DNA from: Qipengyuania gaetbuli
Lineage (GTDB): Bacteria; Pseudomonadota; Alphaproteobacteria; Sphingomonadales; Sphingomonadaceae
Assembly: GCF_020171365.1 (NCBI RefSeq)
Contig: NZ_JAIUZO010000002.1
Coordinates: forward strand, 1 to 64,000
Direction: 5' to 3'
DNA: 64,000 bases
The notes below the pieces were generated by a model, which was not told where the DNA came from, searched no databases, and saw nothing but the letters and a program-made list of their open reading frames with translations. This document shows positions 44,005 to 52,295 of this stretch, piece after piece (positions within the stretch are counted from its first letter, which is position 1; every line of letters starts with the position of its first letter). Position numbers and translations under genes: made by a program.

Positions 44005-45744
44005 TCACTCGGCCGGCAGTCGTTCCCCCGCTTCCGGCGCGACGATTCCCGCCGCCGCCTTGCCGCGGCTCTCGCGGTACCATTCGAAGCACACCAGCAC
44101 CGCCGCCGCGAGACCGATCCACGTCGTCAGGATGAAGACGTCGTAATAGCCCTGGTTCTCGATCATCTCGCCCAGCGCACCGCGGCCAAGCGTTCCGACC
44201 AGCAGCGTCAGCGAGGACAGCAGCGCGTATTGCACCGCGCTGAACTGCTTCGACACGATCGAGGATAGCCAAGCAATATAAGCCGCCCCGGCGATCCCGA
44301 TGGCGAGGTTCTCGAACCCGATGGTGATGGTGAGCTTGGCAAGCTCCGCATCGCCGATCTCGGGGATCTGCATGATCATGTAGGTGAAGCCGATCGCATC
44401 GCTGAAGGCCTGCATGTTGGCACCGCCCACCGCCATGTCGGCGTAAAGCAGGTTGGTCAGCGCGGCGAGGACACCGCCGATCAGCAGGGTCGCCATGCGC
44501 CCAATTGTCGTCAGCATGAAGCCGCCCAGCGCAAGGCCCAGGATGATCGCGCCCACGCCGAAGAACTTCGAGGCGAAGGCGACGTCGTCGTTCGTATACT
44601 CGAGTTCGCCGAGATAGAACGGATAGGCAAAGGTCCCCCAGATCGCGTCGCAGATCCGGTAGGTCAGCACCACGGCGAGGATCAGCACAAGCGACCAGCC
44701 CATCCTGCCAACGAACTCCACGAGCGGAAGGACAAGGGCGCGGTACAGGTGGTCCATCGCATAGGCACCGCCCGCCGCAGGTTCCTCGTCTTCGGTCAGC
44801 AAATGCCTGCCCTGCCGCTTTTGCGAGGCCAGCCAGCCGGCAATGAGCGCGGGAAGGATGATCGTCGCAACGATGATCCACGGGCCGTATGTCAGCGTGA
44901 ATTCCGTAGGGTTCGGCCGGTCTTCCGGCGCGTAGGTCATCGACATGATCATGAAGGCCAGCACCGCGCCGATGGCGACCGCCCAGAGCAGCCCGACGAG
45001 TGCCAGCGCCCGGCCGCGCACGGCCGGCGACAGTTCGCCGGCCTTGCGCAGCGCGCGAACCTGCAACTCGCTTTCGGAAGCGACGTCTTCCGCTTCCTCG
45101 GCGGCGTTCGGAGCCCACAGGCCGACGAACCCGACCGCCAGCAGGATTGCGCCCATCATCATGTAGGTTTCGGGCCAGCCGATGCGCGCGGCGATGATCA
45201 GGCCGAAAGCCCCGCCGACGAGCGAGGAAAGCCGGTAGCCCATCTGGTAGACGGTGGAGAGGATATCGATCGTCGCTTCCTCGTCGGCCACGTCGATGCG
45301 CCAGGCATTGATTGCGATGTCCTGCGTAGCGCTGGCGAATGCGCCGATCCCGGCGAGGAGGCTGAACCAGCCGAGTTGGGTCTTGGGCTCGAGCAGCGCC
45401 ATGGTGACGAGGATGCTCCCCAACAGCACCTGCGCCGGCACGATCCATTGCTTACGCCGGCCAAGCCTGCGCAGACCGGGAATATTCACCTTGTCGATCA
45501 GCGGCGACCAGAGGAACTGGAAGGCATAGGCAAGCCCGATGAGCGAAAAGACGCCCATCGTCTCAAGGTCCACCTCGGCTTCCGTAAGCCAGGCGAACAA
45601 GGTGCCCAGGAACAGGGCAAAGGGCAGGCCGCTGGCAAAGCCGAACAGCACCATGAAACCCGTTTTCCTGTTCGAGAGCGCCAGCCCCAAGGCACGCCAG
45701 GCGGAAATCTTCTTTTTCTTCGCGTCCGCGACCGCTTCGGCCAT
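44005..45744 (-). CDS. AmpG-family MFS permease (muropeptide-type)
   Basis: The 579-residue protein has about 14 hydrophobic helices and AmpG-like features: FASGLPFALFLGTLFAWLTE (about 36-55) and SATQDIAINAWRIDVAD (about 138-154). AmpG imports anhydromuropeptides for peptidoglycan recycling and can influence beta-lactamase induction. The protein is somewhat longer than the E. coli version. It is monocistronic and diverges from the Rieske oxygenase gene. Confidence 0.85.
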   Translation of the reverse strand: MAEAVADAKKKKISAWRALGLALSNRKTGFMVLFGFASGLPFALFLGTLFAWLTEAEVDLETMGVFSLIGLAYAFQFLWSPLIDKVNIPGLRRLGRRKQWIVPAQVLLGSILVTMALLEPKTQLGWFSLLAGIGAFASATQDIAINAWRIDVADEEATIDILSTVYQMGYRLSSLVGGAFGLIIAARIGWPETYMMMGAILLAVGFVGLWAPNAAEEAEDVASESELQVRALRKAGELSPAVRGRALALVGLLWAVAIGAVLAFMIMSMTYAPEDRPNPTEFTLTYGPWIIVATIILPALIAGWLASQKRQGRHLLTEDEEPAAGGAYAMDHLYRALVLPLVEFVGRMGWSLVLILAVVLTYRICDAIWGTFAYPFYLGELEYTNDDVAFASKFFGVGAIILGLALGGFMLTTIGRMATLLIGGVLAALTNLLYADMAVGGANMQAFSDAIGFTYMIMQIPEIGDAELAKLTITIGFENLAIGIAGAAYIAWLSSIVSKQFSAVQYALLSSLTLLVGTLGRGALGEMIENQGYYDVFILTTWIGLAAAVLVCFEWYRESRGKAAAGIVAPEAGERLPAE

Positions 45745-45815
45745 TCCCTAGCGTCCTTCCTAAATGCGCTATTTTTTGCGACACTAGCGCCCGGAGAGAG
45801 AAAGGAACAGAACAG

Positions 45816-46979
45816 ATGGGCGTTCCGACCACAGTGGCGACAGGTCGTCGACCGACCGAGGGAATGCTGCGACTGGCGCAGGATATCGCGAACGATGTGA
45901 AGCGCGATACGATCGGCCAGACCACGGTTCCGGCGCACGTCTATATCGACCCCGGTTACTGGCAGCGCGAGAAGGCCGCGATTTTCGATCGCTTGCCGCA
46001 GATCATCTGCCCCAGCGCGCTCGTTCCCGATGCCGGGATGGCAGTGCCGCATGATGCGACCGGCCGCCCGCTGTTGATCACGCGCGATGCGCAAGGGACC
46101 GCCCATGTGTTCCTCAACGTCTGCCGACATCGCGGTACGCGGCTGGTCGAAGGCAGTGAGGCGCAATGCACCAAGAAGCTCGTCTGCCCCTATCACGCTT
46201 GGACTTACAGCGTGGACGGTCGCCTGCTCGCCCTGCCCCGCCCCGATACTTTCCCCGATCTCGACAAGGGCTCGATGGGGCTGGTCGAGCTCCCCTCGCT
46301 GGAAACCGGCGGCCTGATCTGGTTCTGCCCCAAGGAAGAAACGGCGGATTTCTCTTATGCTCGCAAGCTGGGCGAGGATTTCGATGCGCTGGGCATGGGC
46401 GAACATGTCCTCTTCCGCCGCAAGACCCATGTGGTGAAGGGCAATTGGAAGCTCATCATGGATGCCTTCCTCGAAAGCTATCACGTCACCCGCCTTCATG
46501 CGCAAACCATAGGCCCGTTCTTCAAGGACGGCGTGACATCGGGTGACATGGTCGGACCCCACGCCCGCAGCGCGGTCGGACGGCTGGAGGAGATGGACGG
46601 GGTAGACCTGACCGAAATGGCCCAGCTTCGCCGGGTGGTGACTTTCGCTTACCAGATGTTGCCGGGCGCGCTCATCATTCCCAGTCCCGACTACATCAAT
46701 CTCATGGTGATGATGCCGCAGTCGCACGAGCTTACGCTGGTCGAAGACTTCATGCTGATCCCCGAGCATCCCAGCACCGACAAGGCGCGCGACCATTGGG
46801 AACGTAGCTGGGCACTGCTCGATGGCGGCGTATTCGCTAGCGAGGATTTCCGTGCCGCCGAACTCGGCCAGCAGGGTCTTGCGACCGGCGTGGTGCCCGA
46901 ATTGACCCTCGGCACGATGGAAGGCGGTATCCGTCGTTACCACGAGACCGTCGAGGAAGCCTTGCGCGCCGCCAACTGA
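45816..46979 (+). CDS. Rieske-type aromatic ring-hydroxylating dioxygenase, alpha subunit
   Basis: The 387-residue protein has a Rieske [2Fe-2S] domain (CRHRG about 103-107 and CPYHAWTYSVDG about 124) and a catalytic domain with the mononuclear iron ligands in DAFLESYHVTRLHAQ (about 217-231). Family members hydroxylate aromatic rings or quaternary amines with a separate reductase. No reductase, ferredoxin or beta subunit is next to it, so the substrate and electron donor are unknown. GAAAGGAACAG precedes the ATG. Confidence 0.88.
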   Translation: MGVPTTVATGRRPTEGMLRLAQDIANDVKRDTIGQTTVPAHVYIDPGYWQREKAAIFDRLPQIICPSALVPDAGMAVPHDATGRPLLITRDAQGTAHVFLNVCRHRGTRLVEGSEAQCTKKLVCPYHAWTYSVDGRLLALPRPDTFPDLDKGSMGLVELPSLETGGLIWFCPKEETADFSYARKLGEDFDALGMGEHVLFRRKTHVVKGNWKLIMDAFLESYHVTRLHAQTIGPFFKDGVTSGDMVGPHARSAVGRLEEMDGVDLTEMAQLRRVVTFAYQMLPGALIIPSPDYINLMVMMPQSHELTLVEDFMLIPEHPSTDKARDHWERSWALLDGGVFASEDFRAAELGQQGLATGVVPELTLGTMEGGIRRYHETVEEALRAAN

Positions 46980-46997
46980 GCGCCTAACCGCGCGGCT

Positions 46998-47762
46998 ATG
47001 TCCGACAACCGACTTCCTGAAGATGGCGACCGCATCGCCAAGCTGCTCGCGCGTGCGGGTGTGGCCAGCCGCCGCGAGGTGGAACGCATGATTGCCGACG
47101 GGCGCGTGGCGCTCGATGGCAAGGTGCTCGACACCCCGGCCGTGAAGCTCGGCTCGCTCCGCGGCGTGACCGTCGACGGCAAGCCGGTCGAACAGGCAGA
47201 GGAAACGCGCCTCTTCGCCTTCCACAAGCCTTCCGGCCTGATCACGGCGGAACGCGACCCCAAGGGACGCCCGACGATTTACGCCGCCCTGCGCAATGCG
47301 CTGCCCCGCAATGCCGGGCGCGTGATGCCGGTCGGCCGCCTCGACTTCAACACCGAAGGCTTGCTGCTGCTCACCAATGACGGCGAGCTCAAGCGGGCGA
47401 TGGAACTGCCGTCTTCGGGCGTACCGCGCACCTATCGCGCCCGGGCCTTCGGCGACGTCACGCAGGCGATGCTGGACGAGCTGATCGAAGGCGTGAAGAT
47501 CGACGGCGTGCGCTACGGCCGGATCGAGGCCGACCTTGAACGCGGTTCGGGCAAGAACCGCTGGATCGAAATGACGCTGACCGAGGGCAAGAACCGCGAA
47601 GTGCGCCGCGTCCTCGAACATCTCGGCCTCAAGGTGAACCGCCTCCTGCGCATTTCGTACGGCCCGTTCGAGCTGGCGGACCTACCGCGCGGCCAGGCCG
47701 TTGAAATCCGGCCGGCCGATGTGGAGCGTTTCGCTCGCCAGCTCGGCAAGCGTGGCAAATGA
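46998..47762 (+). CDS. RsuA/RluB-family pseudouridine synthase
   Basis: The 254-residue protein has an S4 RNA-binding domain (KLLARAGVASRREVERMIADGRV, residues about 14-36) and the catalytic motif GRLDFNTEGLLLLTNDG with the essential Asp (about 115). Length and sequence match the RluB subgroup, which modifies 23S rRNA. A closer assignment would be guesswork. Its stop overlaps the rsmD start (ATGA). Confidence 0.9.
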   Translation: MSDNRLPEDGDRIAKLLARAGVASRREVERMIADGRVALDGKVLDTPAVKLGSLRGVTVDGKPVEQAEETRLFAFHKPSGLITAERDPKGRPTIYAALRNALPRNAGRVMPVGRLDFNTEGLLLLTNDGELKRAMELPSSGVPRTYRARAFGDVTQAMLDELIEGVKIDGVRYGRIEADLERGSGKNRWIEMTLTEGKNREVRRVLEHLGLKVNRLLRISYGPFELADLPRGQAVEIRPADVERFARQLGKRGK

Positions 47763-48304
47763 GAGTCATCGCCGGCGAATGGCGCGGCCGCAAGCTGGTG
47801 GCGCCCAAGGGCGATCTTACCCGCCCGACTGCGGACCGCACCCGAGAGACGCTTTTCAACATGCTCGCCAGCAGGCTCGGAACCTTCGAGGGCCTGTCGG
47901 TGCTCGACCTGTTCGCCGGATCGGGCGCACTCGGTATCGAGGCCCTTTCGCGCGGTGCAGCCCATTGCCTGTTCGTCGAGCAGGAAGCCGAGGCGGTGAA
48001 GGCCATCCGTGCGAATATCGATGCGCTTGGCGCGCGCAGCCGCACGACTGTCCAGCAAGGCTCGGTAATGAGCCTCGCGCCTGCAAAGGCCGCGCATGAT
48101 CTCATCCTGCTCGACCCGCCTTATGACACTGGCGCAGGCCAGGTCGCACTCGACCGGATGCTGCGGCTGGGATGGATCGGGCCGGCAAGCTGGATCGCCC
48201 TCGAAACCCACAAGAGCGAGGATATCGAGATCCGCACGCTCGCCATCGAGGCGGAGCGCGTCGTGGGCAAGGCCAAGCTTACCCTCCTTCGTCTCGAGGC
48301 CTGA
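47759..48304 (+). CDS. rsmD: 16S rRNA (guanine-N2)-methyltransferase RsmD
   Basis: The 181-residue Rossmann methyltransferase starts MRVIAGEWRGRKL, contains LDLFAGSGALGIEALSRGA (SAM-binding loop, about 45-63) and the NPPY-type motif LLDPPYD (about 117-123). RsmD methylates G966 of 16S rRNA. Its ATG overlaps the pseudouridine synthase stop. Both genes act on rRNA maturation. Confidence 0.95.
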   Translation: MRVIAGEWRGRKLVAPKGDLTRPTADRTRETLFNMLASRLGTFEGLSVLDLFAGSGALGIEALSRGAAHCLFVEQEAEAVKAIRANIDALGARSRTTVQQGSVMSLAPAKAAHDLILLDPPYDTGAGQVALDRMLRLGWIGPASWIALETHKSEDIEIRTLAIEAERVVGKAKLTLLRLEA

Positions 48305-48396
48305 ACCGATCAAAAGAAAAGGACGGAACCGCGTGTGCGGCCCCGCCCCTTCCAAGCGTCTCCGCCGACTGACCGGCAGGAGCATATCGTAAGGCG

Positions 48397-48996
48397 TCAG
48401 TTTTCCGGACGCGTTGCCGGAAGCGGCTCGTCGATCTCGCTGGCCGGGCGGCCCGGCCAATATTCGAGCGGGCGGCTCACACCCGGCCCGCGCTTGCCGG
48501 CTTCCCATGCGTTGATGCAATTATCCTGCGCCTTGTCGGCACAGATCGGCAGTTCGCCATCGGCAGCGCGGTCGCTGGCCGGCGTGGTCTGGATAACCTC
48601 GCTGCGCACGAAGCGCGGACCGGTGGTCGCAGAAGAAGCAGACGTACGCGCGGCGACAGAAGTGTCGCTCGCATTGCTCATCTGCGCGGCGACGGCGGTC
48701 CATGCCTGTGCGCGCTGTTCCGGGGTCATCTCGTAGATGCGGAGCCGCTGGCTATCGTTGAGCACCCACCAACCGGTGTTCTGCTCGGGCGTCAGCGTCC
48801 AGTAGTATTCCTGCACGCCATAGGGCCATGCGTCGTAGGCGACGCGGCGGACTTCGGGCCAGCCATCGTACATCACTTGCTGCGCATCGGTCATGACATA
48901 GACATTGCCTTCCGCATCGACTGCGACGTCCTGGGCGATCGAAGGCGAAGCGGCGAGCGCAAGCGCGGCGGCTCCGGCGAAAATCAGCTTATTCAA
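48397..48996 (-). CDS. Exported protein of unknown function
   Basis: The 199-residue protein has a signal peptide (MNKLIFAGAAALALAASPSI then AQ). A Trp/Tyr-rich segment (MYDGWPEVRRVAYDAWPYG and EQNTGWWVLND) follows, then a helix (EMTPEQRAQAWTAVAAQM) and a Pro-rich tail with two Cys (ICADKAQDNC). The only start in place is TTG at 48996, with GGAGAAG upstream on the minus strand. No characterised family is recognised. Confidence 0.72.
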   Translation of the reverse strand: MNKLIFAGAAALALAASPSIAQDVAVDAEGNVYVMTDAQQVMYDGWPEVRRVAYDAWPYGVQEYYWTLTPEQNTGWWVLNDSQRLRIYEMTPEQRAQAWTAVAAQMSNASDTSVAARTSASSATTGPRFVRSEVIQTTPASDRAADGELPICADKAQDNCINAWEAGKRGPGVSRPLEYWPGRPASEIDEPLPATRPEN

Positions 48997-49089
48997 AGCA
49001 CTTCTCCTGTTTTCTCATTGCACAGACTACGCGAAACAGGCCGCGAATGTTCCGGAAGGCGGCTTTGCAGGCTTGTGTTGCTGCTCAGC

Positions 49090-49104
49090 GTTCCCTAGCT
49101 GTTC
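49090..49104 (+). promoter_or_regulatory. LexA-type SOS box (GTTC-N7-GTTC)
   Basis: GTTC at 49090-49093 and GTTC at 49101-49104 are separated by exactly seven bases, the form of the alphaproteobacterial LexA box. It ends two bases before the uvrD/pcrA start at 49106. LexA bound here could block transcription or cover the start region. The motif is seen; LexA binding is inferred. Confidence 0.6.
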
Positions 49105-49105
49105 C

Positions 49106-51424
49106 ATGACTATGCCGGATTTTCCTGCCCCTTCCCAAACCGAAGAAAATGGCGGAATTCCGCCCTATGCGGCCATGCTGAATGGACCGCAGCGAGAAGC
49201 TGTGCTGACGACAGAAGGCCCCGTGCTGATGCTGGCGGGCGCAGGTACGGGCAAGACAGCGGCGCTTACCGCAAGATTGGCCCATCTCATCGCAACGCGG
49301 CGCGCATGGCCCAGCGAAATCCTCTGCGTCACCTTCACCAACAAGGCTGCGCGCGAAATGCGCGATCGTGTCGGGCGGCATATCGGTGACGCCGTGGAAG
49401 GTATGCCGTGGCTCGGCACGTTCCATTCAATCGGTGCCAAGATGCTTCGCCGTCACGCCGAACTGGTGGGCTTGGAAAGTAATTACACTATCCTCGACAC
49501 GGACGACCAACTGCGCCTCCTCAAGCAGCTTATCCAGGAACAGGAACTGGACGAAAAGCGCTGGCCCGCCCGCCAGCTGGCAGGCCTGATCGACCGGTGG
49601 AAGAACCGCGGCCTCAACCCCGGCGATCTCGATGCGGTCGAGAACGAAGCCTACGCGAATGGCCGCGGGGCGCAGTTCTACAAGCTTTACCAGGAACGGC
49701 TGAAGGCGCTGAACGCCTGCGATTTCGGCGACCTGCTGCTGCACATGCTCAACATCTTCCGCCAGCACCGCGATGTGCTGGCGCAGTACCAGCAGCGGTT
49801 CAAATACATCCTCGTGGACGAGTACCAGGACACCAACCAGGTCCAGTACCTTTGGCTGCGTCTGCTGGCACAGGAACGCAAGAACATCTGCGTTGTCGGA
49901 GACGACGACCAGTCGATCTATTCCTGGCGCGGTGCCGAGGTGGCGAACATCCTGCGCTTCGAGAAGGATTTTCCGGGCGCCGCCGTAGTCAAACTGGAGC
50001 AGAACTACCGTTCCACCCCGCAAATCCTAGCCGCCGCATCGGGCCTCATCGACGCCAACAGCGAAAGACTTGGCAAGACACTCTGGACCGAGCTTCCTGC
50101 GGGCGAGAAAGTGCGCGTGGTCGGGGTATGGGATGGCCCGGAGGAGGCACGCAGGGTCGGCGAAGCGATCGAACGGCTGGAATCCGAAGGCGCACCGCTG
50201 GACGAGGTCGCCATCCTCGTGCGCGCCCAGTACCAGACCCGCGAATTCGAAGACCGCTTTATCCAGATCGGCCTAAACTACCGGATCGTCGGCGGTTTCC
50301 GGTTCTACGAGCGCGCGGAAATCCGCGACATGCTCGCCTACCTGCGCGTCATAGCCCAGCCAGCGGACGATCTCGCGTTCGAGCGGATCTACAACCAGCC
50401 CAAGCGCGGCCTAGGTGCCAAGACACTGGAAGCGATGCGCCGGCATGCGCGGCGGATACAGGCTCCGCTGGCGGCAGCTTCGCTGGACCTTGCCGATAGC
50501 GACGAGCTGCCGCCGCGGGCCCGCAACACACTCATTGGCCTGCTCGGGCAGTTCGTACACTGGCGTGAAGAAGCAGAGCGGGTAACGCCGTCCGAACTCC
50601 TGCGACGCGTCGTGACCGAAAGCGGTTACGAGGAAATGCTCCAGAAGGACCGCAGCGCCGAAAGTGCCGGCAGGCTCGAAAACCTGACCGAACTTGCGCG
50701 CGCAATGGAGGATTACGAGACGCTGACCGATTTTCTCGAGCACGTCGGGCTGGTGATGGACAACGACCGCGCGGACGATGGCGAGAAGGTCACCATCATG
50801 ACCATGCACGCGGCCAAGGGGCTGGAATTCGACCATGTCTTCCTGCCCGGCTGGGAAGAAGGCGTATTTCCCAGCCAGCGGGCTATCGACGAAGGCGGGC
50901 TCGCCAGTCTCGAGGAGGAACGCCGCCTCGCCTATGTCGCAATCACCCGCGCGAAGCGGCGCTGCACGATCTATCACGCGGCCAACCGGCGCATCTACGG
51001 CCAGTGGACCAGTTCCATCCCGAGCAGGTTCATCGAGGAGCTGCCGCAGGAGCATATCGAGAGCGAAACCACGATGAGCGGCGGCGCGTCCCTGTGGCGC
51101 GCAAACTGGTCCGAGCACGAGGACCCCTTCGCCCACGTATCGTCCAGCCGCCCCGAACGCTCTACGGCGCGGGGACCCGGATGGCAGCGGGCTATCTCGA
51201 CGGGATATGACACCACGCCCAAGCGGCTCGCTGAACCGGGGCGAAGCACAGCCAGCTTTGCCGCCAAGCCGCGTACGGATATCGCGATCGGCGCACGCGT
51301 CTTCCACGACAAGTTCGGCTATGGTTTCGTTACCGACCAGGAAGGAAACAAGCTGACGATCGAGTTCGAGAAGGCAGGCGAAAAGCGCGTCCTCGACAGT
51401 TTCGTGAAACCGGTTACCGATTAG
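49106..51424 (+). CDS. UvrD/PcrA-type superfamily 1 DNA helicase
   Basis: The 772-residue protein has Walker A GAGTGKTAAL (about 47-56), FTNKAAREMRDRV (Ia), DEYQDTN (II), VGDDDQSIYSWRGAE (III), QNYRST (IV), TMHAAKGLEF (V) and VAITRAKRR (VI). A C-terminal Tudor-like domain ends VFHDKFGYGFVTDQEGNKLT. It unwinds DNA in excision repair or restarts replication. The first ATG at 49106 is followed by another at 49112. The SOS box directly upstream suggests DNA-damage control. Confidence 0.95.
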   Translation: MTMPDFPAPSQTEENGGIPPYAAMLNGPQREAVLTTEGPVLMLAGAGTGKTAALTARLAHLIATRRAWPSEILCVTFTNKAAREMRDRVGRHIGDAVEGMPWLGTFHSIGAKMLRRHAELVGLESNYTILDTDDQLRLLKQLIQEQELDEKRWPARQLAGLIDRWKNRGLNPGDLDAVENEAYANGRGAQFYKLYQERLKALNACDFGDLLLHMLNIFRQHRDVLAQYQQRFKYILVDEYQDTNQVQYLWLRLLAQERKNICVVGDDDQSIYSWRGAEVANILRFEKDFPGAAVVKLEQNYRSTPQILAAASGLIDANSERLGKTLWTELPAGEKVRVVGVWDGPEEARRVGEAIERLESEGAPLDEVAILVRAQYQTREFEDRFIQIGLNYRIVGGFRFYERAEIRDMLAYLRVIAQPADDLAFERIYNQPKRGLGAKTLEAMRRHARRIQAPLAAASLDLADSDELPPRARNTLIGLLGQFVHWREEAERVTPSELLRRVVTESGYEEMLQKDRSAESAGRLENLTELARAMEDYETLTDFLEHVGLVMDNDRADDGEKVTIMTMHAAKGLEFDHVFLPGWEEGVFPSQRAIDEGGLASLEEERRLAYVAITRAKRRCTIYHAANRRIYGQWTSSIPSRFIEELPQEHIESETTMSGGASLWRANWSEHEDPFAHVSSSRPERSTARGPGWQRAISTGYDTTPKRLAEPGRSTASFAAKPRTDIAIGARVFHDKFGYGFVTDQEGNKLTIEFEKAGEKRVLDSFVKPVTD

Positions 51425-52248
51425 GCGGCGGCTTCGGTTTCCTCTGCTGCCGGTTCCTTGCGGCGCGTCCAGTAACGCTTTTCGAACGGGCGTAGCAATT
51501 CGCCGCCCAGGTTCCGCGTACCTTCCGCAATGCCGGTCTCGCAATTGAGATAGGGCGTCGGTTCGCAATATGATCCGAACATCTTGTCCCAGAGAGTCAA
51601 CGTGTTGCCGTAATTTGTTCCCATCAGTTCTTCGTCACGGATGTGATGCAGGCGATGTGCTGCCGGGGACAGGAGAACCTTGCCGACGATGCCCAGCGTC
51701 CACGGCACGTCGCAATGCACGAAGAAGCCCCAGAACGCGATGACCAGGCCTGCGATCCCGATCGACCATTCAGGAAGACCGAGGAGGAGCAGGAGGGTAA
51801 TATCGACACATACGCTCAACAATTTGCTCAGCGGGTGCTTGCGCTGGACGGACAGCCACGACAGCGCCGTGTCGGCATGATGCGTCGCGTGAATGCGCCA
51901 GAGCAGCGGCGAATGCTCGAAACGGTGGCGCCAGTAGACGACGAAATCATACAGCAGGAATGCTGCGAGAACTGTGAGGGGTGCCGGAAGCGATTCCCAG
52001 AACGGCGCGAACAGTGCACCCATTCCCAGTGCTTCGCGGATCGCACCACTCGGCAGGGCGAGCAACGGTGCAAGCAGGACCAAATTGATCAGCGCGAGAC
52101 TGAGATTGGTCGTGAATTCCTTGCGCGTACGGACCATCGCATCGAGCAGCCCGGTGCGCTTGACCGCAATTGCGAGACTGCCGAAGAAAAACCCCGCCAG
52201 AAGCAGGAGATTCAGCGTCGATCGCAAGGGTTCGTAGAAGATTTCCAT
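51421..52248 (-). CDS. Sterol desaturase/fatty acid hydroxylase family protein
   Basis: The 275-residue membrane protein has several transmembrane helices and the three-histidine-box pattern typical of di-iron hydroxylases: HRFEH (about 112-116), HATHHAD (about 124) and HRLHH (about 200). Family members hydroxylate or desaturate lipids. ATG at 52248 is preferred to an adjacent upstream GTG. Its stop overlaps the helicase stop by four bases. A promoter with a palindrome over its -10 lies just upstream. Confidence 0.9.
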   Translation of the reverse strand: MEIFYEPLRSTLNLLLLAGFFFGSLAIAVKRTGLLDAMVRTRKEFTTNLSLALINLVLLAPLLALPSGAIREALGMGALFAPFWESLPAPLTVLAAFLLYDFVVYWRHRFEHSPLLWRIHATHHADTALSWLSVQRKHPLSKLLSVCVDITLLLLLGLPEWSIGIAGLVIAFWGFFVHCDVPWTLGIVGKVLLSPAAHRLHHIRDEELMGTNYGNTLTLWDKMFGSYCEPTPYLNCETGIAEGTRNLGGELLRPFEKRYWTRRKEPAAEETEAAA

Positions 52249-52261
52249 CACGCCATCCCTG

Positions 52262-52295
52262 CTACAAGATTGTAGTTAGGGAGACGTTAAGTCAA
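52262..52295 (-). promoter_or_regulatory. Promoter with palindromic operator upstream of the sterol-desaturase-family gene
   Basis: Read on the minus strand, TTGACT (52295-52290) and TACAAT (52274-52269) are separated by 15 bases. The -10 lies within the 14-base palindrome CTACAA-TC-TTGTAG (52275-52262). A repressor binding the palindrome would block the promoter. The position, 14-27 bases before the ATG at 52248, is suitable. No candidate regulator gene lies nearby. Confidence 0.45.

Noticed and set aside
45498..47621. Open frame of 707 codons on the minus strand
   Set aside because: Covers the Rieske and pseudouridine synthase genes in antisense and has no protein-like features.
48305..48396. 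Terminator after rsmD
   Set aside because: Only a short CCGC/GCGG pairing is present, without a T-run; too weak to annotate.
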